Shown here: one piece after another, positions 27,985 to 37,129 of the stretch | Layout of the letters: every line of letters begins with the position of its first letter | Position numbering within the stretch: position 1 is the stretch's first letter | DNA from: [Clostridium] celerecrescens 18A | GTDB taxonomy: Bacteria > Bacillota > Clostridia > Lachnospirales > Lachnospiraceae | Assembly (NCBI RefSeq): GCF_002797975.1 | Contig: NZ_PGET01000001.1 | Location: 3,541,501 to 3,605,500, forward strand | Reading direction: 5' to 3' | Length of the DNA: 64,000 nucleotides | Notes under the pieces: generated by a model | Seen by the model: the letters and a program-made list of their open reading frames with translations, nothing else | The model's database searches: none | What the model was told of the DNA's origin: nothing | Program-made: the position numbers and the translations under genes

Positions 27985-30900
27985 TTATTCTTCGTCTGAA
28001 TCTTCAAATTCTGCGTCATCGAACTCCTCTAAAGAATCGTCGATACCGTCTGCTTCTGTATCCTCATATTCCTCTTCTTCCACGCTTACCAGTTCTGCAT
28101 CCTTAAATTCCTGCTTCTGGTAACCGAAGTTGCCAAAGGACTCTTCATCCCGGTAACGTCTGTCGCCCTCAATGATAGACCTTAAATCTGTTTCTTCATA
28201 GTCGGTGCTTTCCGCAATCTGAACCTCTGTATTGTCATCACGCAGCACTCTTACATCCAGTGCCAGTGACTGAAGCTCTTTTAGCAATACCTTGAAGGAT
28301 TCCGGAATTCCCGGTTCAGGAATATTATCACCCTTAATGATGGCCTCATAGGTCTTTACACGGCCTACCACGTCATCGGATTTCACGGTCATGATCTCCT
28401 GCAGCGTGTAGGAAGCGCCATAAGCCTCCAGGGCCCAAACCTCCATCTCTCCGAAACGCTGGCCGCCGAACTGGGCTTTACCGCCGAGAGGCTGCTGGGT
28501 AACCAGAGAGTAAGGACCTGTGGAACGGGCATGGATCTTATCGTCAACCAGATGGTGAAGCTTCAGATAATGCATGTGGCCGATAGTAACCGCGCTGTCA
28601 AAGAACTCGCCGGTACGTCCGTCACGAAGGCGGACCTTACCGTCACGGTTAATCGGAACACCCTTCCACAATTCCTTGTGTTCCAGGTGATCACCCAGAT
28701 ACCGGATAACCTCAGGCTTTAAGGTATCTTCATACTTATCCTGGAAATCCTCCCAATCCATGTTTACGTAGTCGTTGGCCACATCCAGGGTATCCATAAT
28801 GTCAATCTCGTTTGCACCGTCAAATACCGGAGTGGATACATTAAATCCAAGCGCCCTTGCTGCAAGGCTTAAGTGGATCTCAAGCACCTGTCCGATGTTC
28901 ATACGTGATGGCACGCCCAGAGGGTTTAATACGATATCCAACGGACGGCCATTGGGAAGGAACGGCATATCTTCTACAGGAAGTACGCGGGAAACAACAC
29001 CCTTGTTACCGTGGCGGCCGGCCATCTTATCACCAACAGAGATTTTTCTCTTCTGGGCAATGTAAATGCGGACGGTCTGGTTTACACCTGGGGAAAGTTC
29101 ATCACCGTTTTCTCTTGTAAATACTTTTGCATCTACGATAATACCGTAAGCACCGTGCGGTACCTTTAAGGAAGTATCGCGGACTTCTCTTGCCTTCTCA
29201 CCAAAGATGGCACGTAACAGACGTTCCTCTGCGGTCAGCTCGGTCTCACCCTTAGGAGTTACCTTACCTACCAGAATATCACCGGCACGAACTTCCGCAC
29301 CGATTCTTATGATTCCTCTCTCATCAAGATCCTTTAAGGCATCCTCGCCAACTCCGGGAACATCTCTTGTGATCTCTTCCGGCCCTAACTTGGTGTCACG
29401 GGCTTCGGCCTCATATTCCTCAATATGAACAGAGGTATAAACATCTTCCTGTACCAGCTTCTCACTTAAGAGAACCGCATCCTCGTAGTTGTAGCCCTCC
29501 CAGGTCATGAAGCCGATCAGAGGGTTCTTACCAAGAGCGATCTCGCCGTTCTGAGTGGATGGGCCGTCTGCAATAACTTCTCCCTTTTCCACATGGTTGC
29601 CCTTATATACAATTGGCTTCTGGTTATAACAGTTAGACTGGTTGCTTCTTTTAAATTTAGTCAGGCGGTAAACATCTTTTCCGCCGTCGGAATCTCTCTT
29701 AATGATGATTTCATTGGAAGCGGAACGTTCCACAACACCGGTATTTCTGGCAACTACACAAACACCGGAGTCTACCGCTGCTTTGGATTCCATACCGGTT
29801 CCTACGACTGGGGTCTCTGTTGTGAGCAGAGGCACGGCCTGGCGCTGCATGTTTGATCCCATGAGGGCACGGTTTGCATCGTCGTTTTCAAGGAAAGGAA
29901 TCATGGCAGTTGCAACGGAAAATACCATCTTCGGAGAAACGTCCATAAGATCAATGTTTTTCCTCTGGAATTCGGAAGTTTCTTCACGGAAACGTCCGGA
30001 AATATTCTTATGAACGAAATGGCCGTCATCATCAAGCGGCTCATTCGCCTGTGCAACCACAAAATTGTCTTCTTCGTCAGCAGTCAGGTAAACAACCTCA
30101 TCAGTAACTACCGGATTCTGGGCATTGGTCTTATCCACTACGCGGTAAGGAGCCTCTACAAATCCGTACTGGTTTACCCTTGCATAAGTAGCGAGGGAGT
30201 TGATCAGACCGATGTTAGGACCTTCCGGGGTCTCAATCGGGCACATACGTCCATAATGGGTATAGTGAACGTCTCGAACCTCAAATCCTGCTCGGTCTCT
30301 GGAAAGACCGCCAGGTCCCAATGCGGATAAACGTCTCTTATGGGTCAGCTCTGCCAGCGGGTTGTTCTGATCCATGAACTGTGACAGCTGGGAACTTCCA
30401 AAGAATTCCTTTACTGCTGCTGTGACAGGCTTAATGTTAATCAATGACTGAGGCGTAATGCCATCCATATCCTGTGTTGTCATTCGTTCCCTGACCACAC
30501 GCTCCATTCTGGAAAGACCGATGCGGTACTGGTTCTGTAAAAGCTCACCAACGGCACGGATTCTACGATTTCCTAAATGGTCAATATCATCAGCCATTCC
30601 CACTTCTTCTTCCAGGTGCATATTGTAATTGATGGAAGCTAAAATATCTTCCTTCGTGATATGCTTAGGAATCAGTTCATTTATATTTCTGTGAAGGGCT
30701 TTTTTAAGGGCCTCTTCATCCTCGCTTCCAGCTTCTGCCAGAATTTTTTCAAGAGCAGGATAGAATACTAACTCTGTAATACCCGCTTCCTTCGGATCAA
30801 AGTTTACAAAAGAAGCCAGATCAACCATTAAGTTGGAAAGGACCTTTTGCTTACGCTCCACTCCCTCCAGCCATACGAAAGGAACAGCCGCATTCTGAAT

Positions 30901-31863
30901 ATCGTTTGCAAGCTGCTTGTCTACTGTGCTTCCAGCCTCTGCTAAAATTTCACCGGTTGTGGTGTCAACCACATCCTCTGCAAGGACATGGCCTGCAATA
31001 CGGTTTTTAAAATGAAGCTTTTTATTGAATTTATATCTTCCGACCTTTGCGAGATCGTATCTTCTGGGGTCAAAGAACATACTATTTAACAAACTTTCAG
31101 CACTATCAACAGATAAAGGTTCACCTGGGCGGATCTTCTTATATAACTCCAATAAGCCATCCTGGTAGTTATCGGACGTATCCTTACCAAAGCTGGCTAA
31201 TAATTTTGGTTCTTCACCGAACAGTTCAATAATTTCCGCGTTGGTGCCAAAGCCCAGGGCACGGATCAGCACGGTAACCGGAACCTTTCTGGTTCTGTCC
31301 ACACGAACGTAGAAAATGTCGTTGGAGTCTGTTTCATACTCCAGCCATGCACCCCTGTTTGGGATCACCGTACAGGCATATAGCTCTTTCCCTACCTTGT
31401 CATGTTCTATACCATAATATATACCTGGGGAACGTACCAACTGGCTAACAATAACTCGCTCGGCACCGTTGATCACAAAGGAACCGGTATCTGTCATAAG
31501 CGGAAGATCACCCATGAAGATCTCATGTTCATTAATCTCATCTTTATCTTTATTGCAAAGCCTTACCTTTACCTTTAAAGGAGCCGCATAAGTTGCATCT
31601 CTTTCCTTGCATTCTTCTATTGTGTACTTGATGTCATCCTTACATAATGTAAAGTTGACAAACTCAAGACTTAAGTGTCCTGCAAAGTCTGCAATCGGAG
31701 AGATGTCTTCAAAGACTTCCTTTAATCCTTCATCAAGGAACCACTGATAGGAATTCTTTTGAATCTCAATCAGGTTTGGCATCTCAAGCACTTCTTTTTG
31801 TCTTGAGAAGCTCATTCTCAGGCTCTTACCGGCTGGGACCGGACGCATTCTGCTTTTCTCCAT
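27985..31863 (-). CDS. rpoB: RNA polymerase beta subunit
   Basis: 1292 aa. The rifampicin region is wild type ([30 protein letters not shown], seen in pieces), as is [17 protein letters not shown]. The C-terminal tail of about 30 residues is extremely acidic. Unlike in most Firmicutes, rplJ-rplL are not directly upstream; the next gene upstream is divergent (32073). A TTGACA at 31976-31971 on the minus strand may belong to its promoter, but no good -10 box stands at the right distance. Confidence 0.99.
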   Translation of the reverse strand: MEKSRMRPVPAGKSLRMSFSRQKEVLEMPNLIEIQKNSYQWFLDEGLKEVFEDISPIADFAGHLSLEFVNFTLCKDDIKYTIEECKERDATYAAPLKVKVRLCNKDKDEINEHEIFMGDLPLMTDTGSFVINGAERVIVSQLVRSPGIYYGIEHDKVGKELYACTVIPNRGAWLEYETDSNDIFYVRVDRTRKVPVTVLIRALGFGTNAEIIELFGEEPKLLASFGKDTSDNYQDGLLELYKKIRPGEPLSVDSAESLLNSMFFDPRRYDLAKVGRYKFNKKLHFKNRIAGHVLAEDVVDTTTGEILAEAGSTVDKQLANDIQNAAVPFVWLEGVERKQKVLSNLMVDLASFVNFDPKEAGITELVFYPALEKILAEAGSEDEEALKKALHRNINELIPKHITKEDILASINYNMHLEEEVGMADDIDHLGNRRIRAVGELLQNQYRIGLSRMERVVRERMTTQDMDGITPQSLINIKPVTAAVKEFFGSSQLSQFMDQNNPLAELTHKRRLSALGPGGLSRDRAGFEVRDVHYTHYGRMCPIETPEGPNIGLINSLATYARVNQYGFVEAPYRVVDKTNAQNPVVTDEVVYLTADEEDNFVVAQANEPLDDDGHFVHKNISGRFREETSEFQRKNIDLMDVSPKMVFSVATAMIPFLENDDANRALMGSNMQRQAVPLLTTETPVVGTGMESKAAVDSGVCVVARNTGVVERSASNEIIIKRDSDGGKDVYRLTKFKRSNQSNCYNQKPIVYKGNHVEKGEVIADGPSTQNGEIALGKNPLIGFMTWEGYNYEDAVLLSEKLVQEDVYTSVHIEEYEAEARDTKLGPEEITRDVPGVGEDALKDLDERGIIRIGAEVRAGDILVGKVTPKGETELTAEERLLRAIFGEKAREVRDTSLKVPHGAYGIIVDAKVFTRENGDELSPGVNQTVRIYIAQKRKISVGDKMAGRHGNKGVVSRVLPVEDMPFLPNGRPLDIVLNPLGVPSRMNIGQVLEIHLSLAARALGFNVSTPVFDGANEIDIMDTLDVANDYVNMDWEDFQDKYEDTLKPEVIRYLGDHLEHKELWKGVPINRDGKVRLRDGRTGEFFDSAVTIGHMHYLKLHHLVDDKIHARSTGPYSLVTQQPLGGKAQFGGQRFGEMEVWALEAYGASYTLQEIMTVKSDDVVGRVKTYEAIIKGDNIPEPGIPESFKVLLKELQSLALDVRVLRDDNTEVQIAESTDYEETDLRSIIEGDRRYRDEESFGNFGYQKQEFKDAELVSVEEEEYEDTEADGIDDSLEEFDDAEFEDSDEE

Positions 31864-31995
31864 TGACGTTTCACCCCTGTTTTCTTTCTAATCGTTTCTG
31901 TTTTTGGGCATAAATATGCCGTTAAGGCACACAAATCCACAATAGTGCACATTCCATAATAACATGGCATTGTCAAGGTGTCAAGCATTTTTTAC

Positions 31996-32024
31996 TTGTA
32001 ATCTTCAATAAAATGTGTTATACT
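31996..32024 (+). promoter_or_regulatory. promoter of the divergent membrane-protein gene
   Basis: TTGTAA (31996-32001), 17-bp spacer, TATACT (32019-32024), 48 nt upstream of the GTG start. Confidence 0.6.
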
Positions 32025-32072
32025 ATTGCAGATAGGCCCAATTTACAAAATGAACTATTGGAGGTATTCCCG

Positions 32073-32522
32073 GTGAGCACATTTTTAAACGTATTATTAG
32101 TGATTCTTTTTATCGCAGCCGTGGCCATGGCAGTCCTTTATTTTCTCGGAAGAAAGCTGGAAAAGCGCCAGGTGGAACAGCAGCAGGCACTGGAAGCTGC
32201 GGCACAGTCCGTATCCATGCTGGTAATCGATAAAAAGAAAATGAAGCTAAAAGATGCAGGGCTTCCTAAGATCGTGTATGAACAAACCCCATGGTATATG
32301 CGCCGCACAAAGCTGCCCATTGTAAAAGCAAAGGTTGGCCCAAAGGTCATGACACTGATCGCTGACGCCAAGGTATTCGAAGTGCTTCCGGTCAAAACAG
32401 AAGCTAAGGTTGTGGTAAGCGGTATCTACATAACCGAGATCAAGAGCCTTCGGGGCAAAGCGGTTCCACCGGCACCGAAAAAGAAAAAATTCTTGGACAG
32501 GTTTAAAAAGAGCGGAAAGTAA
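32073..32522 (+). CDS. small membrane-anchored protein of unknown function
   Basis: 149 aa. GTG start at 32073 chosen for GGAGG eight to twelve nt upstream; the frame is open further upstream, but that part overlaps the promoter. Residues about 4-24 form one transmembrane segment, then a charged coiled-coil-like stretch (GRKLEKRQVEQQQALEAA), a compact domain with KVGPKVMTLIADAKVFEVLP, and a very basic tail (KKKKFLDRFKKSGK). N-out/C-in topology is expected by the positive-inside rule. No family recognised. Single gene with its own promoter and terminator, divergent from rpoB. Confidence 0.75.
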   Translation: MSTFLNVLLVILFIAAVAMAVLYFLGRKLEKRQVEQQQALEAAAQSVSMLVIDKKKMKLKDAGLPKIVYEQTPWYMRRTKLPIVKAKVGPKVMTLIADAKVFEVLPVKTEAKVVVSGIYITEIKSLRGKAVPPAPKKKKFLDRFKKSGK

Positions 32523-32602
32523 GATATCTGGTTCCTGTATTAGTCAATACATTAATACTCGTTTTTTAGAAAGTGATCTGTATCATAAAAAGATCTGTGC
32601 AG

Positions 32603-32642
32603 AATGCCGGAGCACGACTAAAGTCGTACTCCGGCATTTTTT
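32603..32642 (+). terminator. terminator of the small membrane-protein gene
   Basis: AATGCCGGAGCACGAC / GTCGTACTCCGGCATT stem with one mismatch, then TTTTTTG. Confidence 0.85.
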
Positions 32643-32737
32643 GTTGAAAAATGGTAATTCTTCAGCCATAAAGCAGTATCTGGCCGGTTCTGGTCAATTC
32701 TTCGCGGAAAATGGAATCATGAAAATAATCTGGCCTG

Positions 32738-32756
32738 CTTCCTATATATTAGGAAG
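32738..32756. repeat. CTTCCTA-N5-TAGGAAG palindrome in gene-free DNA
   Basis: Perfect 7-bp arms around 5 nt in the 560-bp gap before sodA. The rest of 32643-32960 is AT-rich with no convincing gene; a 67-codon frame there lacks a ribosome binding site. Confidence 0.35.
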
Positions 32757-32964
32757 GAATACGAATCGTTTTACGGTATTCAAAGGCAGATATTATTACT
32801 CCTATTTGAAAATTTTTATCAATAATGGCTTGTTTTTAATATAAAAATATAGATCGCAATTATCTTTTCATTTAGTTTAAATCTTATATTATTCTCAATC
32901 TTAAAGCATTTTCTTTGCAAATATTACTATTATGATTGATTTCAATTTAATTTTAAAAAACCTA

Positions 32965-32993
32965 TTGACAAAACTGCAGGCATAAGATACAAT
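32965..32993 (+). promoter_or_regulatory. promoter of sodA-dps
   Basis: TTGACA (32965-32970), 17-bp spacer, TACAAT (32988-32993): near consensus, with a leader of about 80 nt. Confidence 0.8.
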
Positions 32994-33007
32994 CAAGCTA
33001 CAAGGTA

Positions 33008-33023
33008 GTTAGTTAACACTAAC
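33008..33023. promoter_or_regulatory. operator-like dyad GTTAGTTAACACTAAC at the sodA start of transcription
   Basis: Perfect 6-bp arms (GTTAGT / ACTAAC) around 4 nt, at about +8 to +23 of the sodA promoter, a position where a repressor would block transcription. The GTTAG...CTAAC(CT) shape recalls DtxR/IdeR-type boxes; the regulator is not in the window. Confidence 0.45.
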
Positions 33024-33082
33024 CTCCTCATAAGAGAAACTTTTCCATATGTAACATAATTAGAAACGAAAGGAGAACTATT

Positions 33083-33703
33083 ATGTTTAATCAAATACAA
33101 TTACCTTACGCATATGACGCTTTAGAACCCCACATTGACGCTCTCACAATGGAGACACATTATTCCAAGCATCACGCAGCATATACTAAAAATTTAAATG
33201 ACGCGGCCCAAAAGGCCGGTGTCGAAGACAAAGAAATTACCGCTCTCCTGTCCTCCCTTGACAACATTTCCGACGAGGCTCTCAGAAAGGCCATACGAAA
33301 CAACGGCGGTGGCTTTTACAATCATAACCTGTATTTTTCCACTATGAGCCCTAACGGCGGAGGGCAGCCAGTTGGCCTCCTTAAGGATGCACTGGAAAAG
33401 ACTTTTGGCAGTTTTTCCGACTTTCAGAATCAGTTAAGCGGCCTGGCTGCCGGACAGTTCGGATCCGGCTGGGGCTGGCTGTCGGCAAACCGGGATGGCA
33501 AGCTGGTCCTTTCCGCCAGTGCCAATCAGGATAACCCACTCATGGAAGGCGGAGGATTTGTTCCAATTCTTGGCATAGACGTATGGGAACACGCCTACTA
33601 CTTAAAATATAAGAATCTCAGAGCTGACTATATTAAAGCATTTTTCAATGTAATTGACTGGAAGGCTGTTGCTTCCAACTATGAAAACATGATAAACAGT
33701 TAA
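33083..33703 (+). CDS. sodA: superoxide dismutase, Mn-type (or cambialistic)
   Basis: 206 aa, full length, cytoplasmic (no signal). Metal ligands His26, His81, Asp166 and His170 (DVWEHAYY) are all present. The GGGF triplet at 75-78 and Gln149 in ANQDNPL are the pattern of Mn enzymes; Fe enzymes usually place the outer-sphere Gln elsewhere. AAAGGAG lies seven nt before ATG. Co-transcribed with a Dps protein 16 bp downstream, pointing to oxygen or peroxide defence in an anaerobe. Confidence 0.96.
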   Translation: MFNQIQLPYAYDALEPHIDALTMETHYSKHHAAYTKNLNDAAQKAGVEDKEITALLSSLDNISDEALRKAIRNNGGGFYNHNLYFSTMSPNGGGQPVGLLKDALEKTFGSFSDFQNQLSGLAAGQFGSGWGWLSANRDGKLVLSASANQDNPLMEGGGFVPILGIDVWEHAYYLKYKNLRADYIKAFFNVIDWKAVASNYENMINS

Positions 33704-33719
33704 GAAAAGGAGGATTGTA

Positions 33720-34160
33720 ATGAGCAAGAATTTATTTGAGAAACTTAATGAGTATCTGGCCAATCAGCAGGTCATGTATATGAAACTTCATAACCTTCAC
33801 TGGTATGTAAAAGGCCGCAGCTTCTTCACACTCCATGCAAAGCTAGAAGAGCTGTATGACCAGACCGCCCAGATCATGGATGATGTGGCGGAGCGGCTGC
33901 TGGCTTTGGGCGGTTCACCAGTAGCCAGCTTAAAGAAAGCACTGGCCCTCTCTTCCGTAAAAGAGCTGGAGGACGTTCCTATCTCCTCAGATGAAACCAT
34001 TAAAAACCTGATTTCGGATGTAGAATACTGGATCCGGGATACAAAGGAAATCGTCAAGCTGGCCGATGACGATAATGATGGCGCAACCGCAGATCAATTT
34101 AATGGATATCTGGCCGAATACCAGAAGCTTCTGTGGATGTTGAAGTCATATATCAGCTAA
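33720..34160 (+). CDS. dps: Dps-family ferritin-like DNA-protection protein
   Basis: 146 aa four-helix bundle. The Dps signature LHNLHWYVKGRSFFTLHAKLEE gives the intersubunit ferroxidase ligands (His27, His39, acidic at 43) and MDDVAERLLALGG completes the site. Dodecamers store iron using peroxide as oxidant, lowering Fenton damage. No lysine-rich N-terminal DNA-binding tail is present. Second gene of sodA-dps, followed by a terminator. Confidence 0.94.
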   Translation: MSKNLFEKLNEYLANQQVMYMKLHNLHWYVKGRSFFTLHAKLEELYDQTAQIMDDVAERLLALGGSPVASLKKALALSSVKELEDVPISSDETIKNLISDVEYWIRDTKEIVKLADDDNDGATADQFNGYLAEYQKLLWMLKSYIS

Positions 34161-34179
34161 AAAATCCCTATAAATCTGA

Positions 34180-34224
34180 AAATGCCGCTTCCTGACGAAA
34201 TCACTGTCAGGATGCGGCATTTTT
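34180..34224 (+). terminator. terminator of sodA-dps
   Basis: AATGCCGCTTCCTGAC / GTCAGGATGCGGCATT hairpin with a small internal offset, ending in TTTTTA, 20 nt after the dps stop. Confidence 0.85.
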
Positions 34225-34246
34225 ATATGAAATTCCTCATAAAAAC

Positions 34247-34293
34247 GGGGCCGCTGCCCCAGATTGATCTCTCAACAATGGTACAGCGGCCCC
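34247..34293 (-). terminator. terminator of the cell-wall-binding protein gene
   Basis: Ten-bp perfect GC-rich stem (GGGGCCGCTG / CAGCGGCCCC) followed on the minus strand by GTTTTTATG. Confidence 0.8.
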
Positions 34294-34329
34294 AGAAAAG
34301 CAACTGAAATTACTTCATTCAATGATAAA

Positions 34330-36030
34330 TTAATCCTCTACAAATACAGCTGTGATTTCTTTGTTGCTTTCTACTTTGTAGCAACGATCATCGCCGTCTT
34401 TTGCTTTGCTCTTGCTCTTCTGAACACTACCAGAGGTATTAACCAGTCTATATGTTACAGTCTTATTGCCTTCTGTCTTATCTCCAGCCTTAACCTCATA
34501 GTACTCGGAATATCCCTTTTTGCTTACTTTCTCATATTCCACTTCATCTAAGAACTTCTCTGTTGTCAGAAGTTTGAGTTCTTTATATTCTCCATCTTCT
34601 GTCGTAGCCTTAACTACAGAATACTTGTCGTCCTTATCAGCCTTTAACAGCATGCCTCCAAGGTAATATTTGTCACTATCAACACCAAATTTACCCTGTC
34701 CCTTGGAGCTTCCGGACTTATTGAATAAGAACTGGAAGGAATCTCCGTCAATGCTGACATTCTGCTTGCCGGTCTTCATAGCACCGTCATCTCCGCCGCC
34801 AAAGTAGTACATTCTGTATTCTGCATCCGTATACAAACCAGATACATTATCTTTGAATTCATCTTCTGTATCAAAGTTGTAATTCGCCAAGTCGTCATCA
34901 CCTGCAACATCAGCAATGTCAGTTGTACTGGTGCCAACAAACTTAATAGCAACCAGGCCATCCTTCATGACGCCATAGGAATCAAACGCATATTTCTTGC
35001 CATTAATGGTCTTGATTTCAGATGCAACTAATTTACCATCCTTATCAGAATAGTACCAGTTAGTTTCATCATCATCATAATCATCCTTATTCAGATAAGA
35101 ATCAGGTACAACCTGGAACCAGCCCTTGGTTACTCTGGCGCCATCTTCAGGGCTTCCATAATATCTGAATCCTCTGGTGTATTTAGCACCTCCCTGAGAG
35201 TCAGTAGCAGTGCTGTCTGTTGCTTTCGCCTCGGTAGGTGTAGCTTCCCAGTTAACCCATTCAGCATTCATACGGCCATGCTCATCAAAGCTGTATTTCT
35301 TACCATTAATGGTCTTACCTTTTTCGTCGGTCATCTTTTTACCATTGGTCTTGAAATAGAAATAACGGGTCTGATCTTCATCATCAAACAAGTTGTCGCT
35401 GGAAACACCAGGATCTACAGCGCTGTCGTAGCTATTATCCACGATATCCAGATACGCCCACTCGCCAACTCTCTGAGCACCATCATTTTCATCGCCGCAA
35501 TAGTAAATACCATCACGCCATTTGTCATCACCAGTTACTCTTTCTCCGCTGTCGTCAATCCAGCCATACAGCATCTTGCCTTCATCATCAAAGACATATT
35601 TCTTTCCGTTGACTGTCTTGAAAGAAGCGCTGTTTCCGTTACTGGAGCTCTTAAAAGCTTTACCGTTTGATCCGAAGTAGTACCAGTGATTCATTGGTTC
35701 TTCATCGTCATCATCGCCGCCGTCATAATCGTCATTTTCTACGGAAACCCACTGATTGGTTACCATTGCACCGTTCTCATCTACATAGTAGTAGTTGTCA
35801 CTGTATTCAACAACAACATCGGTAGCCATCTCGCCGTCTTCGTTTAAGTAGAACCAGTTATCTCCTGATTTTTCCCACTTCTCAGTTTCTAAGTCTCCGC
35901 TCTTGTCATAGTACACCCATGTTCCATTCTCTTCCTGCCAGCCGGTTGCTGCGAAAGAGGACATAGAAGCACCTAAAGCCAGCAGCGCTGCTGTAGATAA
36001 TACAGCAACTAATTTGGTCTGCTTTCTCAT
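34330..36030 (-). CDS. secreted cell-wall-binding repeat protein
   Basis: 566 aa. Signal peptide (residues 1-28, cleavage near SSFA) then aromatic/glycine repeats of the choline-binding/cell-wall-binding type: GTWVYYDKSGDL, NWFYLNEDGEMATD, NYYYVDENGAMVTNQW. A longer unit, K-T-[VI]-N-G-K-K-Y-x-F-D, recurs three times (about residues 143, 245 and 345). The protein is very acidic, with an Asp-run insert near residue 105. The C-terminal 130 residues lack the repeats and have no LPXTG motif. Probably non-covalently attached to the wall. Monocistronic, with divergent recombinases upstream. GGAGAG precedes the ATG. Confidence 0.85.
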   Translation of the reverse strand: MRKQTKLVAVLSTAALLALGASMSSFAATGWQEENGTWVYYDKSGDLETEKWEKSGDNWFYLNEDGEMATDVVVEYSDNYYYVDENGAMVTNQWVSVENDDYDGGDDDDEEPMNHWYYFGSNGKAFKSSSNGNSASFKTVNGKKYVFDDEGKMLYGWIDDSGERVTGDDKWRDGIYYCGDENDGAQRVGEWAYLDIVDNSYDSAVDPGVSSDNLFDDEDQTRYFYFKTNGKKMTDEKGKTINGKKYSFDEHGRMNAEWVNWEATPTEAKATDSTATDSQGGAKYTRGFRYYGSPEDGARVTKGWFQVVPDSYLNKDDYDDDETNWYYSDKDGKLVASEIKTINGKKYAFDSYGVMKDGLVAIKFVGTSTTDIADVAGDDDLANYNFDTEDEFKDNVSGLYTDAEYRMYYFGGGDDGAMKTGKQNVSIDGDSFQFLFNKSGSSKGQGKFGVDSDKYYLGGMLLKADKDDKYSVVKATTEDGEYKELKLLTTEKFLDEVEYEKVSKKGYSEYYEVKAGDKTEGNKTVTYRLVNTSGSVQKSKSKAKDGDDRCYKVESNKEITAVFVED

Positions 36031-36097
36031 AATTAATGCACTCTCCTTTTTTTCTTTTTGAAATATTTTTCGAAATTCCCAATTGCATTACGAGGTA

Positions 36098-36103
36098 ATT
36101 ATA
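36098..36103 (-). promoter_or_regulatory. -10 box of the cell-wall-binding protein gene
   Basis: TATAAT on the minus strand, 68 nt before the ATG. No good -35 box at 16-18 bp, so an activator or an altered upstream arrangement may be needed. Confidence 0.4.
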
Positions 36104-36130
36104 CTTCTAATATTGGAAATTATCGTAAGC
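36103..36130. other. dif-like 28-bp candidate recombination site
   Basis: The stretch ACTTCTAATAT, 6 nt, TTATCGTAAGC partly resembles a Xer dif site (left arm 8 of 11 to ACTTCCTATAA; right arm matches mainly in TTAT) and is partly dyad-symmetric. It sits across the upstream promoter region of the surface protein. Purely a candidate. Confidence 0.2.
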
Positions 36131-36186
36131 AACAGGCCAATTACACGTGTTTTTTCAATATTTATTACAGTTTTTTCGAATTTTTC

Positions 36187-36215
36187 TTGATTATTTTTCG
36201 AAACACCTATATACT
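36187..36215 (+). promoter_or_regulatory. promoter of the recombinase pair
   Basis: TTGATT (36187-36192), 17-bp spacer, TATACT (36210-36215), 44 nt before the first recombinase ATG. Confidence 0.55.
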
Positions 36216-36259
36216 TATGCTAAACTGTTTTTGCATCAACCTACAAGGAGAATAAAGAC

Positions 36260-37123
36260 ATGGTAAAAGAATACGCAGTAACTAGTTCAGAAGCTGAAAA
36301 CAAAAGTGTCGTCGAGCAAAGCCTTGATGATTTTCGTGACTACCTGGAGTTCAACAACATGTCCTCCAATACCGTTCACGTATATTTATTTGCAGTAAAA
36401 CAATTTCTTGGGTTATATCATGTGATCAGCCATGATAATCTCATGCTTTATAAATGTTACCTTATGGAGCATTACAAACCCCAGACCGTCAACTTAAGAA
36501 TCAGGGCTCTTAATTGTTACACAGAATCTTTACAGCTCTCTTCATCGAAAATGCTGATGATCCGGGTTCAGCAGAAAACATTTCTGGAAAACGTTATCAG
36601 TCAGGCAGATTACGAGTACTTAAAAAAATGTCTGATACGTTCCGGAAACATGCTGTATTATTTTGTCATACGTTTTATGGCAGCTACAGGCGTCCGGGTC
36701 AGCGAGCTGGTTCAGATTAAAGTAGAGCACGTAAAACGCGGTTATATGGATATTTACTCGAAGGACAATAAAATAAGAAGAATCTACATACCCAAAAGTC
36801 TCCGGGACGATGCTTTAAAATGGCTGCGCCAGATTGACCGTGTAAGCGGATACGTATTCTTAAACCGTTATGGAGATCCGATCACGCCTGCCGGAATCCG
36901 TGGCCAGCTGAAAAAGTTTACCGTCCTCTATGATTTGGATCCCAAAGTGGTTTATCCCCATTCCTTCCGCCACCGCTTTGCCAAGAATTTCATTGAATGC
37001 TGCGGGGACATTTCCATGCTTTCGGATATTTTAGGACATGAAAGCATCGAAACCACAAGGATCTATCTTCACCGGAGCAGTACGGAACAAAAGCAAATTG
37101 TCAATCAAATTGTGAATTGGTAG
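36260..37123 (+). CDS. tyrosine recombinase, first of a tandem pair
   Basis: 287 aa. Residues about 15-95 form the SAM-like core-binding domain, 105-287 the catalytic domain. The catalytic set is complete: Arg146 (AATGVRVSEL), Lys171 candidate, His234 and Arg237 (HSFRHRF), His260 (LGHESIETT) and Tyr269 nucleophile. XerC/D-like in length. ATG with CAAGGAG upstream. Six bp before a paralogue and divergent from a surface-protein gene. No phage genes are near, so a DNA-switching or resolution role is as likely as integration. Confidence 0.9.
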   Translation: MVKEYAVTSSEAENKSVVEQSLDDFRDYLEFNNMSSNTVHVYLFAVKQFLGLYHVISHDNLMLYKCYLMEHYKPQTVNLRIRALNCYTESLQLSSSKMLMIRVQQKTFLENVISQADYEYLKKCLIRSGNMLYYFVIRFMAATGVRVSELVQIKVEHVKRGYMDIYSKDNKIRRIYIPKSLRDDALKWLRQIDRVSGYVFLNRYGDPITPAGIRGQLKKFTVLYDLDPKVVYPHSFRHRFAKNFIECCGDISMLSDILGHESIETTRIYLHRSSTEQKQIVNQIVNW

Positions 37124-37129
37124 GATATT

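Noticed and set aside
32641..32844. 67-codon plus-strand frame before sodA
   Set aside because: Begins inside the T-run of a terminator, no ribosome binding site, AT-driven composition.
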